From Modicisalibacter muralis (lineage in GTDB: Bacteria; Pseudomonadota; Gammaproteobacteria; Pseudomonadales; Halomonadaceae), in assembly GCF_900102945.1 (NCBI RefSeq), contig NZ_FNGI01000011.1, positions 1 through 64,000 on the forward strand: a stretch of 64,000 bases of DNA, in the 5' to 3' direction. Below, piece after piece: positions 1-11,067 of the stretch (its first letter is position 1; each line of letters begins with the position of its first letter). A program made the position numbers and the translations under genes. The notes under the pieces are model-generated. The model did no database searches, was not told the origin of the DNA, and saw only the letters and a program-made list of their open reading frames with translations.

Positions 1-35
1 GCTCGTTGCTCGTTGCTCGTTGCTCGTTGCTCGTT
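1..35. repeat. Heptamer tandem repeat, 5 copies, cut by window edge
   Basis: Five perfect copies of GCTCGTT run up to the 3' end of the malic enzyme gene, whose stop codon (38-40) follows almost at once. On the gene strand the unit reads AACGAGC. More copies may lie outside the window. The unit length matches the GCTAGAA array at 49039-49115. It is a simple-sequence repeat outside coding sequence, so changes in copy number would not alter a protein. Confidence 0.9.
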
Positions 36-37
36 GC

Positions 38-1717
<1,680 letters not shown>

Positions 1718-1831
1718 ATCTCGGCTCGACTCGATGAAAGAAAAAATGGCGGCGATACCCGGTGGCGCGCCTTACGGTGCAGGTTGAAGCGAGGCGTAAA
1801 GCATGGGCACGAAACGCCAAGCCACCGTTGC

Positions 1832-1837
1832 ATTATA
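1832..1837 (-). promoter_or_regulatory. Putative -10 box of the malic enzyme promoter
   Basis: On the minus strand the hexamer is TATAAT, a perfect sigma-70 -10 box, about 115 bases before the malic enzyme start. No convincing -35 hexamer is present at 16-18 bases, so an activator may be needed. The rest of 1718-1925 shows no other clear signal. Confidence 0.35.
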
Positions 1838-1925
1838 GCGCGCTAAGATAACATGCCGCCCCGGTCCGGCCCGCCGGATTGGACGGCTGACCACACTTGC
1901 GTCAGGGGCTCGATGAGTGAAGCCG

Positions 1926-2939
1926 TTATATGAAAGAGCCCAGGCCCACGGCGTGACGCAGTTTGTCCATCATCGGCGCGGCCTCGGCGCGGGCTCGCTC
2001 GGCGCCCTTTTGCAACACGCTCTCGATATGCCCCGGGTCTTCCATCAGCGCCTGATAGCGCTCGCGCGGCTCACGCAGGTACGCGTTCAGGTACTCGAAG
2101 AGTTCGTTCTTGGCGTCGCCCCAGCCGATGCCCTCAAGATAGCGCGCACGCATGGCCCGGGTTTCTTCCGGCGTGGCGAAAGCCGAGTAGATCTGGAACA
2201 GCGTGCAGGTGTCGGGATCCTTGGGCTCGCCCGGTTCCAGCGAGTTGGTCTTGATCTTGCGCACCAGCTTCAAAAGCTTCTTCTCGGAGACGAACAGCGG
2301 GATGGTATTGTCGTAGCTCTTCGACATCTTGCGCCCATCGAGACCGCCCAGCACCTGGGTCTTTTCATCGACCACCGCCTCGGGCAGGGTGAAGTACTGG
2401 CCCTTGAACAGGTGGTTGAAACGCCCGCCCATATCACGTGCCATCTCGATGTGCTGAATCTGGTCGCGTCCCACCGGCACCTTGTTGGCATTGAACATCA
2501 GGATGTCGGCGGCCATCAGCACCGGGTAGCCGAACAGTCCCATGGTCACGCCCTTATCGGGATCGGGTTGGCCGGCCGCCTCATTATCGGCGACCGAGGC
2601 CTTGTAGGCATGCGCACGGTTCATCAGTCCCTTGGCGCAGACGCAGGAAAGCATCCAGGTCAGCTCGGGAATCTCGGGAATGTCAGACTGGCGATAGAAG
2701 ATCGCGTTATCGGTATCCAGCCCCAGCGCCAGCCAAGTCGCGGCGATCTCCCGGCGCGACTCCTGCACGCGCCGGGGATCCTGGCACTTGATCAGCGCAT
2801 GCAGGTCGGCGAGGAAGTAATAGGACTGAACGTTGGGATCCTGACTGGCGGCGATCGCCGGCTTGATGGCGCCGACATAGTTGCCGAGGTGCGGCGTGCC
2901 GGTGGTGGTGATACCGGTAAGAACGCGGGTCTTTTGCAT
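1926..2939 (-). CDS. trpS: Tryptophanyl-tRNA synthetase
   Basis: Charges tRNA-Trp with tryptophan in the cytoplasm (class I synthetase). With the start at MQKTRVLTG the protein has 337 residues, the usual TrpS length; ten further in-frame residues upstream lack family similarity. The HIGH-type signature is TPHLGN (about residue 15) and the KMSKS loop is [10 protein letters not shown] (about residue 200). The upstream gap to ald holds a copy of the stop-associated repeat (3058-3231), so trpS is probably transcribed separately from ald or after readthrough of that element. Confidence 0.96.
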   Translation of the reverse strand: MQKTRVLTGITTTGTPHLGNYVGAIKPAIAASQDPNVQSYYFLADLHALIKCQDPRRVQESRREIAATWLALGLDTDNAIFYRQSDIPEIPELTWMLSCVCAKGLMNRAHAYKASVADNEAAGQPDPDKGVTMGLFGYPVLMAADILMFNANKVPVGRDQIQHIEMARDMGGRFNHLFKGQYFTLPEAVVDEKTQVLGGLDGRKMSKSYDNTIPLFVSEKKLLKLVRKIKTNSLEPGEPKDPDTCTLFQIYSAFATPEETRAMRARYLEGIGWGDAKNELFEYLNAYLREPRERYQALMEDPGHIESVLQKGAERARAEAAPMMDKLRHAVGLGSFI

Positions 2940-3057
2940 GGGTAGGCGTATCTGCGTGAGAAATGGCAAATATGCCCAGTGTACAACGGCGAGGCTCTTT
3001 CAGGCGACCGCCACCTCGGCCAACGCAGCCGAGACGACGGTGCCCAAGGCAGTATTC

Positions 3058-3231
3058 GGGAATCGCTGGATAAGTCGTCGAACGGGATGACGCGGGCGTC
3101 GCTACGTCGCAAGGCGCACGGAACGCAGAAGACGAGACATAACATAAAGTTAGGTGAGTCTCGACCGGGCTGGCGCACCAGTACCGCGTAACACAGCGAT
3201 TCACCCGTGCAGACAGTTATACAGTGGTTCC
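3058..3231. repeat. Stop-associated structured repeat, family 1, copy A
   Basis: One of three related elements (others at 6610-6753 and 25386-25572). Read on the minus strand (the ald strand) it starts GGAACCACTGTATAACTG and ends in an imperfect reverse complement of that arm (GGAATCGCTGGATAAGTC when reversed). The centre holds the shared core CACCTAAC, five variable bases, then GTTATGTC, enclosed by GAGAC/GTCTC. The outer arm overlaps the last codons and TAA stop of ald. It shares long near-identical stretches with copy C, such as GGTGCGCCAGCCCGGTCGAG. I infer a non-coding element able to fold as DNA or RNA. Confidence 0.85.
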
Positions 3232-4341
3232 AACCAGCGAGCGTGGATCGACACCCTCCAACGCGAACGCCGAGGCGACCGCCGGATGCGTTACCTGCCC
3301 GGCGTGTACATTCAGCCCGGCGCGAAAATGCGCGTCGTCGGCCAGTGCCTTCTGCCAACCCTTATCGGCGAGTGCGGCAACGAACGGCATGGTGGCGTTG
3401 GTCAATGCCTGTGTCGAGGTGCGCGCCACCGCGCCGGGCATGTTGGCCACGCAGTAGTGCACCACACCGTCAATGACATAGGTGGGCTCGGCATGGGTGG
3501 TCGCCTTGCTGGTCTCGAAGCAGCCGCCCTGATCGATGGCCACGTCGACCAGCACGCTGCCCGGGCGCATGTCGGCGAGCATCTTGCGGGTAATCAGCTT
3601 GGGCGCCGCGGCACCCGCCACCAGCACCGCGCCGATGATCAGATCCGACTCGCGCACGGCTTCGTCCAGCGCGTCGGCGGTGGAGTACACGGTACGCATG
3701 CGCCCCTGGTAACGGTGATCGAGCACTTCCAGACGCGCCAACGATCTATCCAGCACCGTGACCTCGGCACCCAAGCCCAACGCCATGCGCCCAGCATTCT
3801 CGCCAACCACGCCACCGCCGATCACCGTGACCCGGCCCGGCGCCACGCCCGGCACCCCCGGCAGCAGCACGCCGGCGCCACCCTGGGCCTTCTCGAGACT
3901 GTGCGCCCCGGCCTGTACCGCCATGCGCCCGGCCACGCGGCTCATCGGCGCCAGCAAGGGCAAGCCGCCCTCGTTATCGGTGATGGTTTCATAGGCGATG
4001 CAGGTCGCGCCGGAGTCCATCAACCCCTTGGTGAGCTTTTCCTCGGCGGCCAGATGCAGGTAAGTGAATAGCGTCTGTCTCTCGTGGAGCCGCGCGACTT
4101 CATCGCTCTGTGGCTCCTTGACCTTGACGATCAGTTCGGCCTGGTCCCAGACCTTTTCCACATCGGCTTCGATAGTGGCGCCAGCCGCCTGGTAATCGGC
4201 ATCGGGGAAGCCCGAACCCTCGCCCGCCGAGGCTTGCACGATCACCCGGTGGCCACGATCGACCAGTTCGCGTACGCCCGTCGGGGTTAGGGCGACGCGA
4301 TATTCATGGTTCTTGATTTCCTTGGGAACGGCGATTTTCAT
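3217..4341 (-). CDS. ald: Alanine dehydrogenase
   Basis: Reversible NAD-dependent deamination of L-alanine to pyruvate and ammonium, in the cytoplasm. The 374 residues match the family. Seen are the N-terminal [20 protein letters not shown], the substrate-domain segment around residues 65-75 (IVKVKEPQ), the NAD-binding [13 protein letters not shown] (about 175-187) and the active-site stretch [14 protein letters not shown] (about 264-277). A good ribosome site precedes the ATG. The final codons (Gly-Thr-Thr-Val-stop) lie inside the outer arm of repeat copy A, so the native C-terminus may have been altered by that element. Transcribed alone, with an AT-rich upstream region around 4410-4440. 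Confidence 0.95.
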   Translation of the reverse strand: MKIAVPKEIKNHEYRVALTPTGVRELVDRGHRVIVQASAGEGSGFPDADYQAAGATIEADVEKVWDQAELIVKVKEPQSDEVARLHERQTLFTYLHLAAEEKLTKGLMDSGATCIAYETITDNEGGLPLLAPMSRVAGRMAVQAGAHSLEKAQGGAGVLLPGVPGVAPGRVTVIGGGVVGENAGRMALGLGAEVTVLDRSLARLEVLDHRYQGRMRTVYSTADALDEAVRESDLIIGAVLVAGAAAPKLITRKMLADMRPGSVLVDVAIDQGGCFETSKATTHAEPTYVIDGVVHYCVANMPGAVARTSTQALTNATMPFVAALADKGWQKALADDAHFRAGLNVHAGQVTHPAVASAFALEGVDPRSLVGTTV

Positions 4342-4516
4342 GACACCTCCTGCGTGCGGGTATTGAGAGCGGAACGTTTCACCTTCTCAGTACAGCACAA
4401 AGCGGCGATCACGATATTATCACGCAAAAAAACGGGCTCCTGCGCTATATCGGCAATCCATTCCAGAAAATACTCCGGCCATAAGCGGCAAAATGACAAA
4501 TCTTTCCAGCGTGGGG

Positions 4517-4957
4517 TCAGCCAGCCTCGTCGATCAGCGCGCCACCATAGACCGCCACGTAGGCAGCCGGCAGACGCCGGGCCCGACCACTGGAAAGTTC
4601 GATGCAGGCGAAGCGGGTGCGCGCTCGCAGCAGAGTGCAGTCGTCATTCGAGCGCTTGAGCTGGAAGCGCCGGGTCAGGGTCAACCGTCCATCGCAACCG
4701 ACGATCCAGGTAGCGAGTCGTAGATTATCGCCAGCGTATGCCGGGGCGAGATAATCGAGTTCATGACGATGCACGGCCATGGCCCTGTCGTGCTGGCGAT
4801 AATCGTCGATATCCAAGCCCAGATGCCGGGAATGGGCCCAGCTGACCTGCTCGATCCAGCGCAGGTACTCGGCATTGTTGACGTGGCCATAGTGGTCGAT
4901 CGTGGCTTCGTCAACCGTGATATCGATCACGAAGGGGGTGGGCAGCTCCCAATTCAT
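4517..4957 (-). CDS. Hotdog-fold acyl-CoA thioesterase (YbgC/4-HBT type)
   Basis: Predicted to hydrolyse an acyl-CoA thioester; the substrate cannot be read from sequence. The 146 residues contain the 4-hydroxybenzoyl-CoA thioesterase signature HYGHVNNAEYLRWIE (about 22-36), with the family's conserved His-Val-Asn-Asn near the active site, followed by strands typical of a single hotdog domain (for example HRHELDYLAPAY). No signal peptide, so cytoplasmic. It stands between ald and the DUF2007 gene on the same strand, without obvious functional coupling. The family is clear; the physiological role is not. Confidence 0.85.
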   Translation of the reverse strand: MNWELPTPFVIDITVDEATIDHYGHVNNAEYLRWIEQVSWAHSRHLGLDIDDYRQHDRAMAVHRHELDYLAPAYAGDNLRLATWIVGCDGRLTLTRRFQLKRSNDDCTLLRARTRFACIELSSGRARRLPAAYVAVYGGALIDEAG

Positions 4958-5010
4958 GGCGACTCCTTGTCACGGCGGGCGTTCATGCTGCCAGCATTGG
5001 CGCGACTGGC

Positions 5011-5328
5011 TCAAACCGGGCGCGACGCCGCGCACTGCCAGCAGGCGTCGAAGACACCATCGAGTTTCTCGCCGCAGCGCGGGCAGACCCATGCCGACGC
5101 CGTTTCGCGCGGGCCGTGCAGGGCATCGTGGGTCAGTGTTTCGGCACGCTCGCGATTATGCGCCGCAACCCAGACTTCGGGTTCGCACTCGCCCAGCGGC
5201 AACTCGCCGGCGCCACCGCCCAGCGTCATGTTGCGCAGCTCGCAGGGAATTCCCGCGTTTTCCAACACGTTGCGCACATGACTGACCAACAGCGTATTGC
5301 TGTGCCGGAAGATCCGCACGTAGCTCAT
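5011..5328 (-). CDS. DUF2007 protein with C-terminal zinc ribbon
   Basis: A 105-residue protein. The N-terminal half (MSYVRIFRHSNTLLVSHVRN, about 1-70) is a DUF2007-type ferredoxin-like domain often described as a putative signal-transducing domain. The C-terminus has two CxxC pairs, CPRCGE at about 82 and CWQC at about 96, which should bind one zinc. The start is chosen at MSYVRIF because upstream in-frame sequence lies within the shadow of rlmI. Its start lies 3 bases after the rlmI stop, so the two are probably cotranscribed. The biochemical function of this family is unknown to me. Confidence 0.8.
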   Translation of the reverse strand: MSYVRIFRHSNTLLVSHVRNVLENAGIPCELRNMTLGGGAGELPLGECEPEVWVAAHNRERAETLTHDALHGPRETASAWVCPRCGEKLDGVFDACWQCAASRPV

Positions 5329-5330
5329 GT

Positions 5331-6521
5331 TCAATCCCGGAAGACCCGCACACCCAACGCCTTGAGATAGGACGTCTCGGGAATCGCCGGATGCACCGGG
5401 TGATCCGGGCCCTGGCCGCCCTGATAGATCACCTGGCCGTGGCGATCCTGATGGCGTACCGCGCCGCGCACGCACTCCACCAGACGCTCCGGCGCCAGGT
5501 GCATCGAGCACGATGCGCTGAGCAGCAGACCATCGCGGCCCAGCAGGCGCATCGCCTCGCGGTTGAGCCGCGAATAGGCACGCTCGCCATTGGGAATGTC
5601 CTTGCGCTTCCTGATAAAGGCCGGCGGGTCGAGAATCACCACATCGAACTGCTCGCCATCGGCCTTGAGCGCGGCCAGTGCCTCGAAGGCGTCGCCCTCG
5701 CCGATCGACACTTTTTCGGCGAGCCCGTTGAGCGCGGCGTTTTCGACGACCCGCTCCAGCGCCACGCCGGAACTGTCGATGCACAACACCTCGGACGCCC
5801 CGTGAGCGGCGGCTTGCACGCCCCAGCCACCGACATAGCTGAACACGTCGAGCACGCGTTTGCCGGCGACCAGGCCATTGAGCCAGGCACGGTTGGCGCG
5901 GTGGTCGTAAAACCAGCCGGTCTTCTGGCCATCGAGCACCGGGGCGACGAAGCGTACGCCATTCTCCTCCAGCACGATCTGCTCGGGCAGGTCGCCATGC
6001 ACCACTTCCACCTGGCGCTCGAGCTGCTCCTGGCGGCGCCCGGATGAATCGTTCTTGAATACGATCGCGCGCGGCGACAGCACCTTGTCCAGCGCGGCGA
6101 CGATTTCGCCGGCGAGCATTTCCATGCCCAGCGTATTGAGCTGGACCACCAGCACGTCATCGAAGCGATCGACGATCAACCCCGGCAGCAAATCGCCTTC
6201 GCCGTGGACGAGACGGTAAAACGGCTTCTCGAACAACTGCTTGCGCAAGGCCAATGCCTGGTTGAAACGATGCACCAGCAACGAGCGATCGAGGCGCACA
6301 TTGGCATCGCGCGACACCACGCGGGCGCAGATCAGCGAGTGCGGGTTGACGTAGGCCACCCCCATCGCCTTGCCATTGGCGGCCTCGATCACCGCCTGGG
6401 CACCGGGCTCGATGCCCTTGAGCGGCGTCGCCTCGATATCGATCTCGTTGGAATACAGCCAGAGATGACCGGCCTTGAGGCGGCGATCGGCGTTCTTCTT
6501 CAGGCGCAGGCGTTCGGACAC
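5331..6521 (-). CDS. rlmI: 23S rRNA m5C methyltransferase RlmI-like
   Basis: SAM-dependent methyltransferase of the RlmI/YccW family, which methylates a cytosine of 23S rRNA (C1962 in E. coli). I place the start at a GTG (6521) because GGAGAG stands four bases before it, and the resulting 396 residues equal the E. coli protein. An N-terminal PUA-like RNA-binding domain (about 1-75) precedes the Rossmann domain with DVFSYVGGWGVQAAAHGA (about 217-234), the DPPAF motif (about 297) and a catalytic-type cysteine in SASCSMH near the end. The next upstream gene, mutM, is separated by repeat copy B. Confidence 0.9.
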   Translation of the reverse strand: MSERLRLKKNADRRLKAGHLWLYSNEIDIEATPLKGIEPGAQAVIEAANGKAMGVAYVNPHSLICARVVSRDANVRLDRSLLVHRFNQALALRKQLFEKPFYRLVHGEGDLLPGLIVDRFDDVLVVQLNTLGMEMLAGEIVAALDKVLSPRAIVFKNDSSGRRQEQLERQVEVVHGDLPEQIVLEENGVRFVAPVLDGQKTGWFYDHRANRAWLNGLVAGKRVLDVFSYVGGWGVQAAAHGASEVLCIDSSGVALERVVENAALNGLAEKVSIGEGDAFEALAALKADGEQFDVVILDPPAFIRKRKDIPNGERAYSRLNREAMRLLGRDGLLLSASCSMHLAPERLVECVRGAVRHQDRHGQVIYQGGQGPDHPVHPAIPETSYLKALGVRVFRD

Positions 6522-6609
6522 GGAACTCTCCGTCGAATAAGGGGAAATCAGCACGTATTCTAACGCGCCAACATATCAATGGGGCAGGCTGAGCCCTGAG
6601 CTTTCGCGC

Positions 6610-6753
6610 AGAAATCGTGAAATAAACTTTCGAGCGAAATGAAGCACAAGGCGCCCGGAGCACAGAAGACGAGACATAACATCTTGTTAGGTGAGGCTTC
6701 GAGCACCGCGTAACGCAGTGATTCGTTCGCGCAGTCGTTTATTTCGTGATTTT
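6610..6753. repeat. Stop-associated structured repeat, family 1, copy B
   Basis: Shorter relative of copies A and C. On the minus strand (the mutM strand) it begins directly after the mutM TGA stop. Its two outer arms are AAATCACGAAATAAAC and, reversed, AAATCGTGAAATAAAC: different from the arms of A and C but complementary to each other. The core CACCTAAC-N5-GTTATGTC and the flanking CTTCTGTGCTCCGGGC are shared. It lacks the GGTGCGCCAGCCCGG segment present in A and C. It ends about 90 bases before the rlmI start. Confidence 0.85.
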
Positions 6754-7569
6754 TCAGGTCTGGCAGTGGGCACAGTACACACTGGCCCGCTGACCCAGCG
6801 TGATCAGGCGCAGCTCATCGCCACAGCGCCGACACGCCTGCCCGGCGCGCCCATACACATTCAGGCGCTGGGCGAAGTAGCCCGGCTCGCCGGTGCCGCT
6901 GACGAAATCGCGCAGCGTCGTGCCGCCCTGGGTGATCGCCGCGGCGAGTACCTCGCGAACCGCCTCGGCCAAGCGCTGGTAGCGCTCGCGCGAGATGCGC
7001 CCCGCCGCGCGGCGCGGGTCGATACCCGCCAGATACAGCGCCTCGCTCGCATAGATGTTGCCCACCCCGACCACGACGGCGTTGTCCATCAGAAACGGCT
7101 TGACCGCCATGCGCCGACCGCGCGATAGCGTGTAGAGCCGCTCACCATGAAAATCGCTGGACAGCGGCTCGGGGCCGAGGCGCTTGAATCTGGAATCATC
7201 ATGCAGACTACCCTGCAACCAGTCGACGAAGCCGAAGCGGCGTGGGTCGTGGTAGCGCAGGATGGCACCGCTATCGAGGACCACATCGAGGTGATCGTGC
7301 TTCTTCGGCAGATCGCCGACCCGGGCGATACGCAGGCTGCCCGACATACCCAGATGCCAGATCAGCGAGCGCTCGCCGACGGGAACCACAAGGTATTTGG
7401 CGCGCCGCCCCAACTCGCCGACACGCCGACCGATCAAGGCATCGGCCAGGTCGTCGGGCACCGGCGTGCGCAGGCGTCGTTCGCGAACGATCACTTCGCT
7501 GATCTCGCGCCCCTCGATATGCGGGGCGATGCCACGGCGGGTGGTTTCGACTTCAGGGAGTTCGGGCAT
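6754..7569 (-). CDS. mutM: Formamidopyrimidine-DNA glycosylase
   Basis: Base-excision repair enzyme that removes oxidised purines such as 8-oxoguanine and nicks the abasic site. The 271 residues start [13 protein letters not shown], giving the catalytic Pro2-Glu3 after removal of Met. The helix-two-turn-helix region lies near residues 165-185 ([13 protein letters not shown]), and the C-terminal zinc finger has CRRCG and CAHC (about 247-270). It follows rpmG in the conserved radC-rpmB-rpmG-mutM order, with an intrinsic terminator between rpmG and mutM. Repeat copy B begins immediately after its stop codon. Confidence 0.97.
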   Translation of the reverse strand: MPELPEVETTRRGIAPHIEGREISEVIVRERRLRTPVPDDLADALIGRRVGELGRRAKYLVVPVGERSLIWHLGMSGSLRIARVGDLPKKHDHLDVVLDSGAILRYHDPRRFGFVDWLQGSLHDDSRFKRLGPEPLSSDFHGERLYTLSRGRRMAVKPFLMDNAVVVGVGNIYASEALYLAGIDPRRAAGRISRERYQRLAEAVREVLAAAITQGGTTLRDFVSGTGEPGYFAQRLNVYGRAGQACRRCGDELRLITLGQRASVYCAHCQT

Positions 7570-7597
7570 GACGGCGATTTTCCTGGGAGCAGATACG

Positions 7598-7621
7598 CAA
7601 AAACCCGGCGCTAACCGGGTT
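7598..7621 (-). terminator. Intrinsic terminator after rpmG
   Basis: On the minus strand AACCCGG, a six-base loop, CCGGGTT, then further T residues. It lies between the rpmG stop and the mutM start and should end most rpmB-rpmG transcripts. Some readthrough into mutM is possible. Confidence 0.75.
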
Positions 7622-7658
7622 CTGGCGACAGGTCGATGCCTGCGGCGGAAGCGTCAGA

Positions 7659-7814
7659 TCACTTGATCTTGGCTTCCTTGTACATCACGTGCTTGCGAAC
7701 CACCGGATCGAATTTCTTGAATTCGAGCTTGTCCGGGGTGTTGCGCTTGTTCTTGTCGGTGGTATAGAAATGGCCGGTACCGGCACTGGACACCAACTTG
7801 ATCTTGTCACGCAT
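7659..7814 (-). CDS. rpmG: 50S ribosomal protein L33
   Basis: Small ribosomal protein of the large subunit, 51 residues, [20 protein letters not shown] and onward, ending EAKIK. It is read directly from the DNA between the rpmB stop and the terminator. A ribosome site AGGGAG precedes the ATG. This is the cysteine-free form of L33 that does not need zinc, as in E. coli. It is cotranscribed with rpmB, 15 bases downstream of it. Confidence 0.97.
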   Translation of the reverse strand: MRDKIKLVSSAGTGHFYTTDKNKRNTPDKLEFKKFDPVVRKHVMYKEAKIK

Positions 7815-7829
7815 GATCTTTACTCCCTG

Positions 7830-8066
7830 TTAAACGCGCTCGCCACGCTTACGAATGTCGCCGAGCACCGAATCGATACCCTTCTTGTCGATGATGCGCA
7901 TGCCCTTGGAGGAAACACGCAGCTTGACGAAGCGCTTCTCGGCTTCCACCCAAAAACGATGGGTATGCAGGTTGGGCAAGAAACGGCGACGCGTCTTGCG
8001 CTGGGAGTGAGATACATTGTTACCAGTCACCGGGCGCTTGCCGGTAACCTGACATACTTTGGACAT
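7830..8066 (-). CDS. rpmB: 50S ribosomal protein L28
   Basis: Large-subunit ribosomal protein, 78 residues from [20 protein letters not shown]. Four in-frame residues upstream include another Met, but the MSKVCQ start is the family start. The two cysteines of a zinc-type L28 are not paired, so it is the zinc-independent form. First gene of the rpmB-rpmG operon, driven by the sigma-70 promoter at 8186-8214. Confidence 0.97.
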   Translation of the reverse strand: MSKVCQVTGKRPVTGNNVSHSQRKTRRRFLPNLHTHRFWVEAEKRFVKLRVSSKGMRIIDKKGIDSVLGDIRKRGERV

Positions 8067-8185
8067 GGAAGCCTCCAACCGCTGGGCGAGTTGTTCAAAA
8101 CCTGTCGGGCAAACCGGGAAGAGAGAGTGGCAGGTGACCGCCTTTCCGCCCCTGTAATTAACCCAAGGAAAGTCAAAGGGCGTAC

Positions 8186-8214
8186 TTTATACCAGAGGAC
8201 CGGCGCCTCGGCAA
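8186..8214 (-). promoter_or_regulatory. Sigma-70 promoter of rpmB-rpmG
   Basis: On the minus strand TTGCCG (8209-8214), a 17-base spacer and TATAAA (8186-8191): a near-consensus housekeeping promoter. It lies in the gap between radC and rpmB, about 120 bases before the rpmB start, leaving a leader of roughly 110 bases. Position, strand and spacing all fit constitutive ribosomal protein expression. Confidence 0.65.
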
Positions 8215-8240
8215 GCGCCATCGCGCCTGAGACGAAGCCT

Positions 8241-8915
8241 TTATAGCCAGCCTCTTTCCGCAAATGAAATGACTTCGCCGTCGCCGACCACGAAGTGATC
8301 CAGCACGCGAATCTCGAACAACCCCAGCGCCTCGCTGAGCCGCGTGGTGATGCGCCGGTCGGCATCGCTGGGCTCGGCGACACCCGAAGGATGGTTATGG
8401 GCGAAGATCACCGCGCCGGCGCCCAACTCCAATGCCCGGCGCGCCACTTCGCGCGGATAGACCGAAGCGCTGTCCAGCGTGCCGCGGAACAGCGACTCGA
8501 AGCGAATCACCCGATGCCGGGTATCGAGAAACAGCGCAGCGAACTCCTCATGACCGAGATGGCGCAGTTGCGAAGCCAGGAAGGCGCGCACCAGGGTCGG
8601 TGAAGTCAGCGCGCCGCCACGCTCCAGCTGGCTGGCCAGATGACGCCGCGACAGCTCCAGCGAGGCTTGCAACTGCACGAACTTGGCCTCGCCCAGGCCA
8701 TGCTCAGCGCAAAAGCGTGCCTGCTCGGCTTCGAGTAATGGCCTGAGCCCACCGAAAGACGCCAACAGATCGCGCGCCAGATCCACCGCCGAGCGCCCTT
8801 TCACGCCTACGCGCAGGAAAATCGCCAACAGCTCGGCATCCGATAGCGCCGCGGAACCGAGCGCCAGCAGTTTCTCCCTCGGGCGCTCGCCCTCGGGCCA
8901 GTCACGAATCGACAT
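8241..8915 (-). CDS. radC: RadC-family JAB-domain protein
   Basis: A 224-residue protein of the RadC (UPF0758) family: an N-terminal helix-hairpin-helix-like region (about 1-95) and a C-terminal JAB/MPN metalloprotease-fold domain with the metal motif AHNHPSG and a following aspartate (about 172-185). It was once named as a DNA repair gene, but its function is not established. In many gammaproteobacteria it lies next to coaBC; here about 11.5 kb separates the two. The start at [17 protein letters not shown] fits the family well. Confidence 0.93.
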   Translation of the reverse strand: MSIRDWPEGERPREKLLALGSAALSDAELLAIFLRVGVKGRSAVDLARDLLASFGGLRPLLEAEQARFCAEHGLGEAKFVQLQASLELSRRHLASQLERGGALTSPTLVRAFLASQLRHLGHEEFAALFLDTRHRVIRFESLFRGTLDSASVYPREVARRALELGAGAVIFAHNHPSGVAEPSDADRRITTRLSEALGLFEIRVLDHFVVGDGEVISFAERGWL

Positions 8916-9047
8916 CGGCGTTTCCCATCTCGCTTGTTAACGGGTCATTTACGTTCAAGTAACGCATTTATAACGCAAAGCCGGAACAAAACCGACCAAC
9001 GTATAAGAAACGCAGTGCCACGCGACAGTTGCGAAACGGCGAAAAAC

Positions 9048-9063
9048 AACTACCATACTAGTT
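9048..9063. promoter_or_regulatory. Palindrome upstream of the GntR gene, candidate operator
   Basis: Perfect inverted repeat AACTA, six bases, TAGTT, centred about 52 bases before the GntR start. Regulators of this class bind short dyads near their own promoters, so it is a candidate autoregulatory site. No second copy was noticed before manD or dctP. This is inference only. Confidence 0.35.
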
Positions 9064-9107
9064 AGTTCAGAACACGATACCCAATCCGCCTTTCACCGAG
9101 AGCCTGC

Positions 9108-9815
9108 ATGAACAACGAACTACTCGCCCTGTGGGACGATTGCGCCAGCGAGAGCAGCGTGCGCCAGCGCCTCTACCGCGTGCTGCGCCAGTCGATCATT
9201 CGCATGGTGCTATCCCCCGGGCAGGCGCTTTCCGAAAAAGAGATCGCCGATACGTTCGATGTCAGCCGCCAGCCGGTGCGTGAGTCTTTCATCCGCCTGT
9301 CGGAAGCCGGTCTGGTCGAGGTGCGCCCACAACGCGGCACTTACGTGGTGAAGGTTTCCCAGGCGGCGGTTCATGAGGCGCGCTTCGTGCGCGAGGCGAT
9401 CGAGGTGGCGGTGGCCAAATCAGCCGCCGAGCAAGGCCTGGACGAGGCCGTGATCGCCGAACTGTACGATCTGATCGAGCGCCAGAAGCGTTGTGCCTCA
9501 CCCAGCGATTACGACCGCTTCTTCCTGCTCGACGAAGCGTTTCATCGCACGCTGTCCCTCGGCGCCGGCCACCACTCGGCCTGGCGGGTGACCGAGGAGG
9601 TCAAGGCGCAACTCGATCGGGTGCGCTACCTGAGCGTGCCGGAGACCACGCCACTCCCCAAGCTGATCGATCAGCACACGCGCATCGTCGAGACCATCGC
9701 CGAGGGCAATGTCGAGGCCGCCGAAGTCGCCATGCGCGTGCACCAGCGGGAAATCCTGCACTCACTGCCGGAACTGGTCGCGCGTTTCCCCGACATGTTC
9801 GACGCCAAATCCTGA
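9108..9815 (+). CDS. GntR/FadR-family transcriptional regulator
   Basis: Probable local regulator of the hexonate catabolic genes that follow. The 235 residues comprise an N-terminal winged helix (about 20-85; ALSEKEIADTFDVSRQPVRE is the recognition region) and a C-terminal all-helical FCD domain (about 95-225) that in this family binds an acidic effector through metal-coordinating histidines and aspartate. It is 27 bases before manD, same strand, so first gene of the operon or directly beside it. The effector is likely a hexonate or uronate (inferred from context). Confidence 0.88.
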   Translation: MNNELLALWDDCASESSVRQRLYRVLRQSIIRMVLSPGQALSEKEIADTFDVSRQPVRESFIRLSEAGLVEVRPQRGTYVVKVSQAAVHEARFVREAIEVAVAKSAAEQGLDEAVIAELYDLIERQKRCASPSDYDRFFLLDEAFHRTLSLGAGHHSAWRVTEEVKAQLDRVRYLSVPETTPLPKLIDQHTRIVETIAEGNVEAAEVAMRVHQREILHSLPELVARFPDMFDAKS

Positions 9816-9842
9816 TTCACGAGCCATTGAAGAGAGCCGCCG

Positions 9843-11054
9843 ATGAAGATCAAGGACGCCTACGTCATCGTCACCTCGCCGGGACGCAACTTCGTCACGT
9901 TGAAGATCGTCACCGACGAAGGCGTCCATGGCATCGGCGACGCCACGCTCAACGGCCGCGAGATGGCCGTGGTCGCCTACCTCGAGGAGCATGTCATCCC
10001 GGCGCTGGTCGGGCGCGATCCGCAGCGCATCGAGGATACCTGGCAGTACCTCTATCGCGGGGCCTATTGGCGCCGTGGGCCGGTGACCATGAGCGCGATC
10101 GCCGCCGTCGACATGGCATTGTGGGATATCAAGGGCAAGCTGGCCGGCCTGCCACTCTATCAACTGCTGGGCGGCAAGAGCCGCGAGCGGGTGATGACCT
10201 ACAGCCATGCCACGGGTAGCGACATCGCGGCCTGCCTTGATGAAGTCGCCCGACACGTCGAGCAGGGCTATCGCGCGGTCCGGGTGCAGTCGGGTATCCC
10301 CGGCATCCAAAGCACCTACGGTGTGGCCAAGCGCCCCGGTGAGCGCTACGAGCCGGCCGATGCCAAGCTTCCCGCGGAACACGACTGGAACACCGCGCGC
10401 TATCTCAACCATGCGCCCAAGCTGTTCGCCGCGGTGCGCGAGCGTTTCGGCGACGACCTGCATGTGCTGCACGATGTCCACCATCGCCTGACGCCGATCG
10501 AGGCCGCACGCCTGGGCAAGGAGGCCGAGCCGTACAAGCTGTTCTGGCTCGAGGACTGCGTGCCGGCCGAGAATCAGCAGAGCTTCAAGCTGATCCGCCA
10601 GCACACCACCACGCCGCTGGCGGTGGGTGAGGTGTTCAACTCGATCCACGACTGCCGCGAGCTGATCGAAAACCAATGGATCGATTACATCCGCGCCTCG
10701 CTAACGCATGCCGGCGGCATCACCGCAATGCGCCGTATCGCCGACCTGGCCGGGCTCTACCACGTGCGCACCGGCTTCCACGGCCCCACCGACCTGTCGC
10801 CGGTATGCCTGGGCGCGGCGGTGCATTTCGACACTTGGGTGCCCAACTTCGGTATCCAGGAGCACATGCCTCACGAGACGCGCACCGACGAGGTATTCCC
10901 GCACGATTATCGCTTCGAGGACGGTCATTTCATCGTCGGCGAGACGCCAGGGCACGGCGTCGATATCGACGAAAAAGCCGCCGCCCGCTTCCCTTATCAA
11001 CCCGCCAGCCTGCCGGTCAACCGTCTCGAGGACGGCACCCTGTGGCACTGGTAA
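9843..11054 (+). CDS. manD: ManD-type mannonate/gluconate dehydratase (enolase superfamily)
   Basis: Enolase-superfamily enzyme of the ManD/RspA subgroup, 403 residues. Visible landmarks: capping domain start [37 protein letters not shown] (about 76-95), metal ligands in [10 protein letters not shown] (about 211), LEDCVPAE (about 237) and GEVFNS (about 262), and [11 protein letters not shown] with His313 and Pro315. From memory, high-efficiency ManDs have Ala where this protein has Pro315, and Pro forms are slow. A separate UxuA is encoded in the same cluster, so this enzyme may not be the main mannonate dehydratase. Confidence 0.9.
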   Translation: MKIKDAYVIVTSPGRNFVTLKIVTDEGVHGIGDATLNGREMAVVAYLEEHVIPALVGRDPQRIEDTWQYLYRGAYWRRGPVTMSAIAAVDMALWDIKGKLAGLPLYQLLGGKSRERVMTYSHATGSDIAACLDEVARHVEQGYRAVRVQSGIPGIQSTYGVAKRPGERYEPADAKLPAEHDWNTARYLNHAPKLFAAVRERFGDDLHVLHDVHHRLTPIEAARLGKEAEPYKLFWLEDCVPAENQQSFKLIRQHTTTPLAVGEVFNSIHDCRELIENQWIDYIRASLTHAGGITAMRRIADLAGLYHVRTGFHGPTDLSPVCLGAAVHFDTWVPNFGIQEHMPHETRTDEVFPHDYRFEDGHFIVGETPGHGVDIDEKAAARFPYQPASLPVNRLEDGTLWHW

Positions 11055-11067
11055 CCAGGAGATTGTG

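Noticed and set aside
3058-3231. Family 1 repeats as MITEs or insertion-sequence remnants
   Set aside because: Terminal inverted repeats differ between copies, so one transposase could not recognise them all; no target duplications are visible.
9843-11054. ManD as a starvation-sensing regulator (old RspA name)
   Set aside because: Metal ligands and barrel motifs of an enolase-superfamily enzyme are present; enzymatic role fits the context better.
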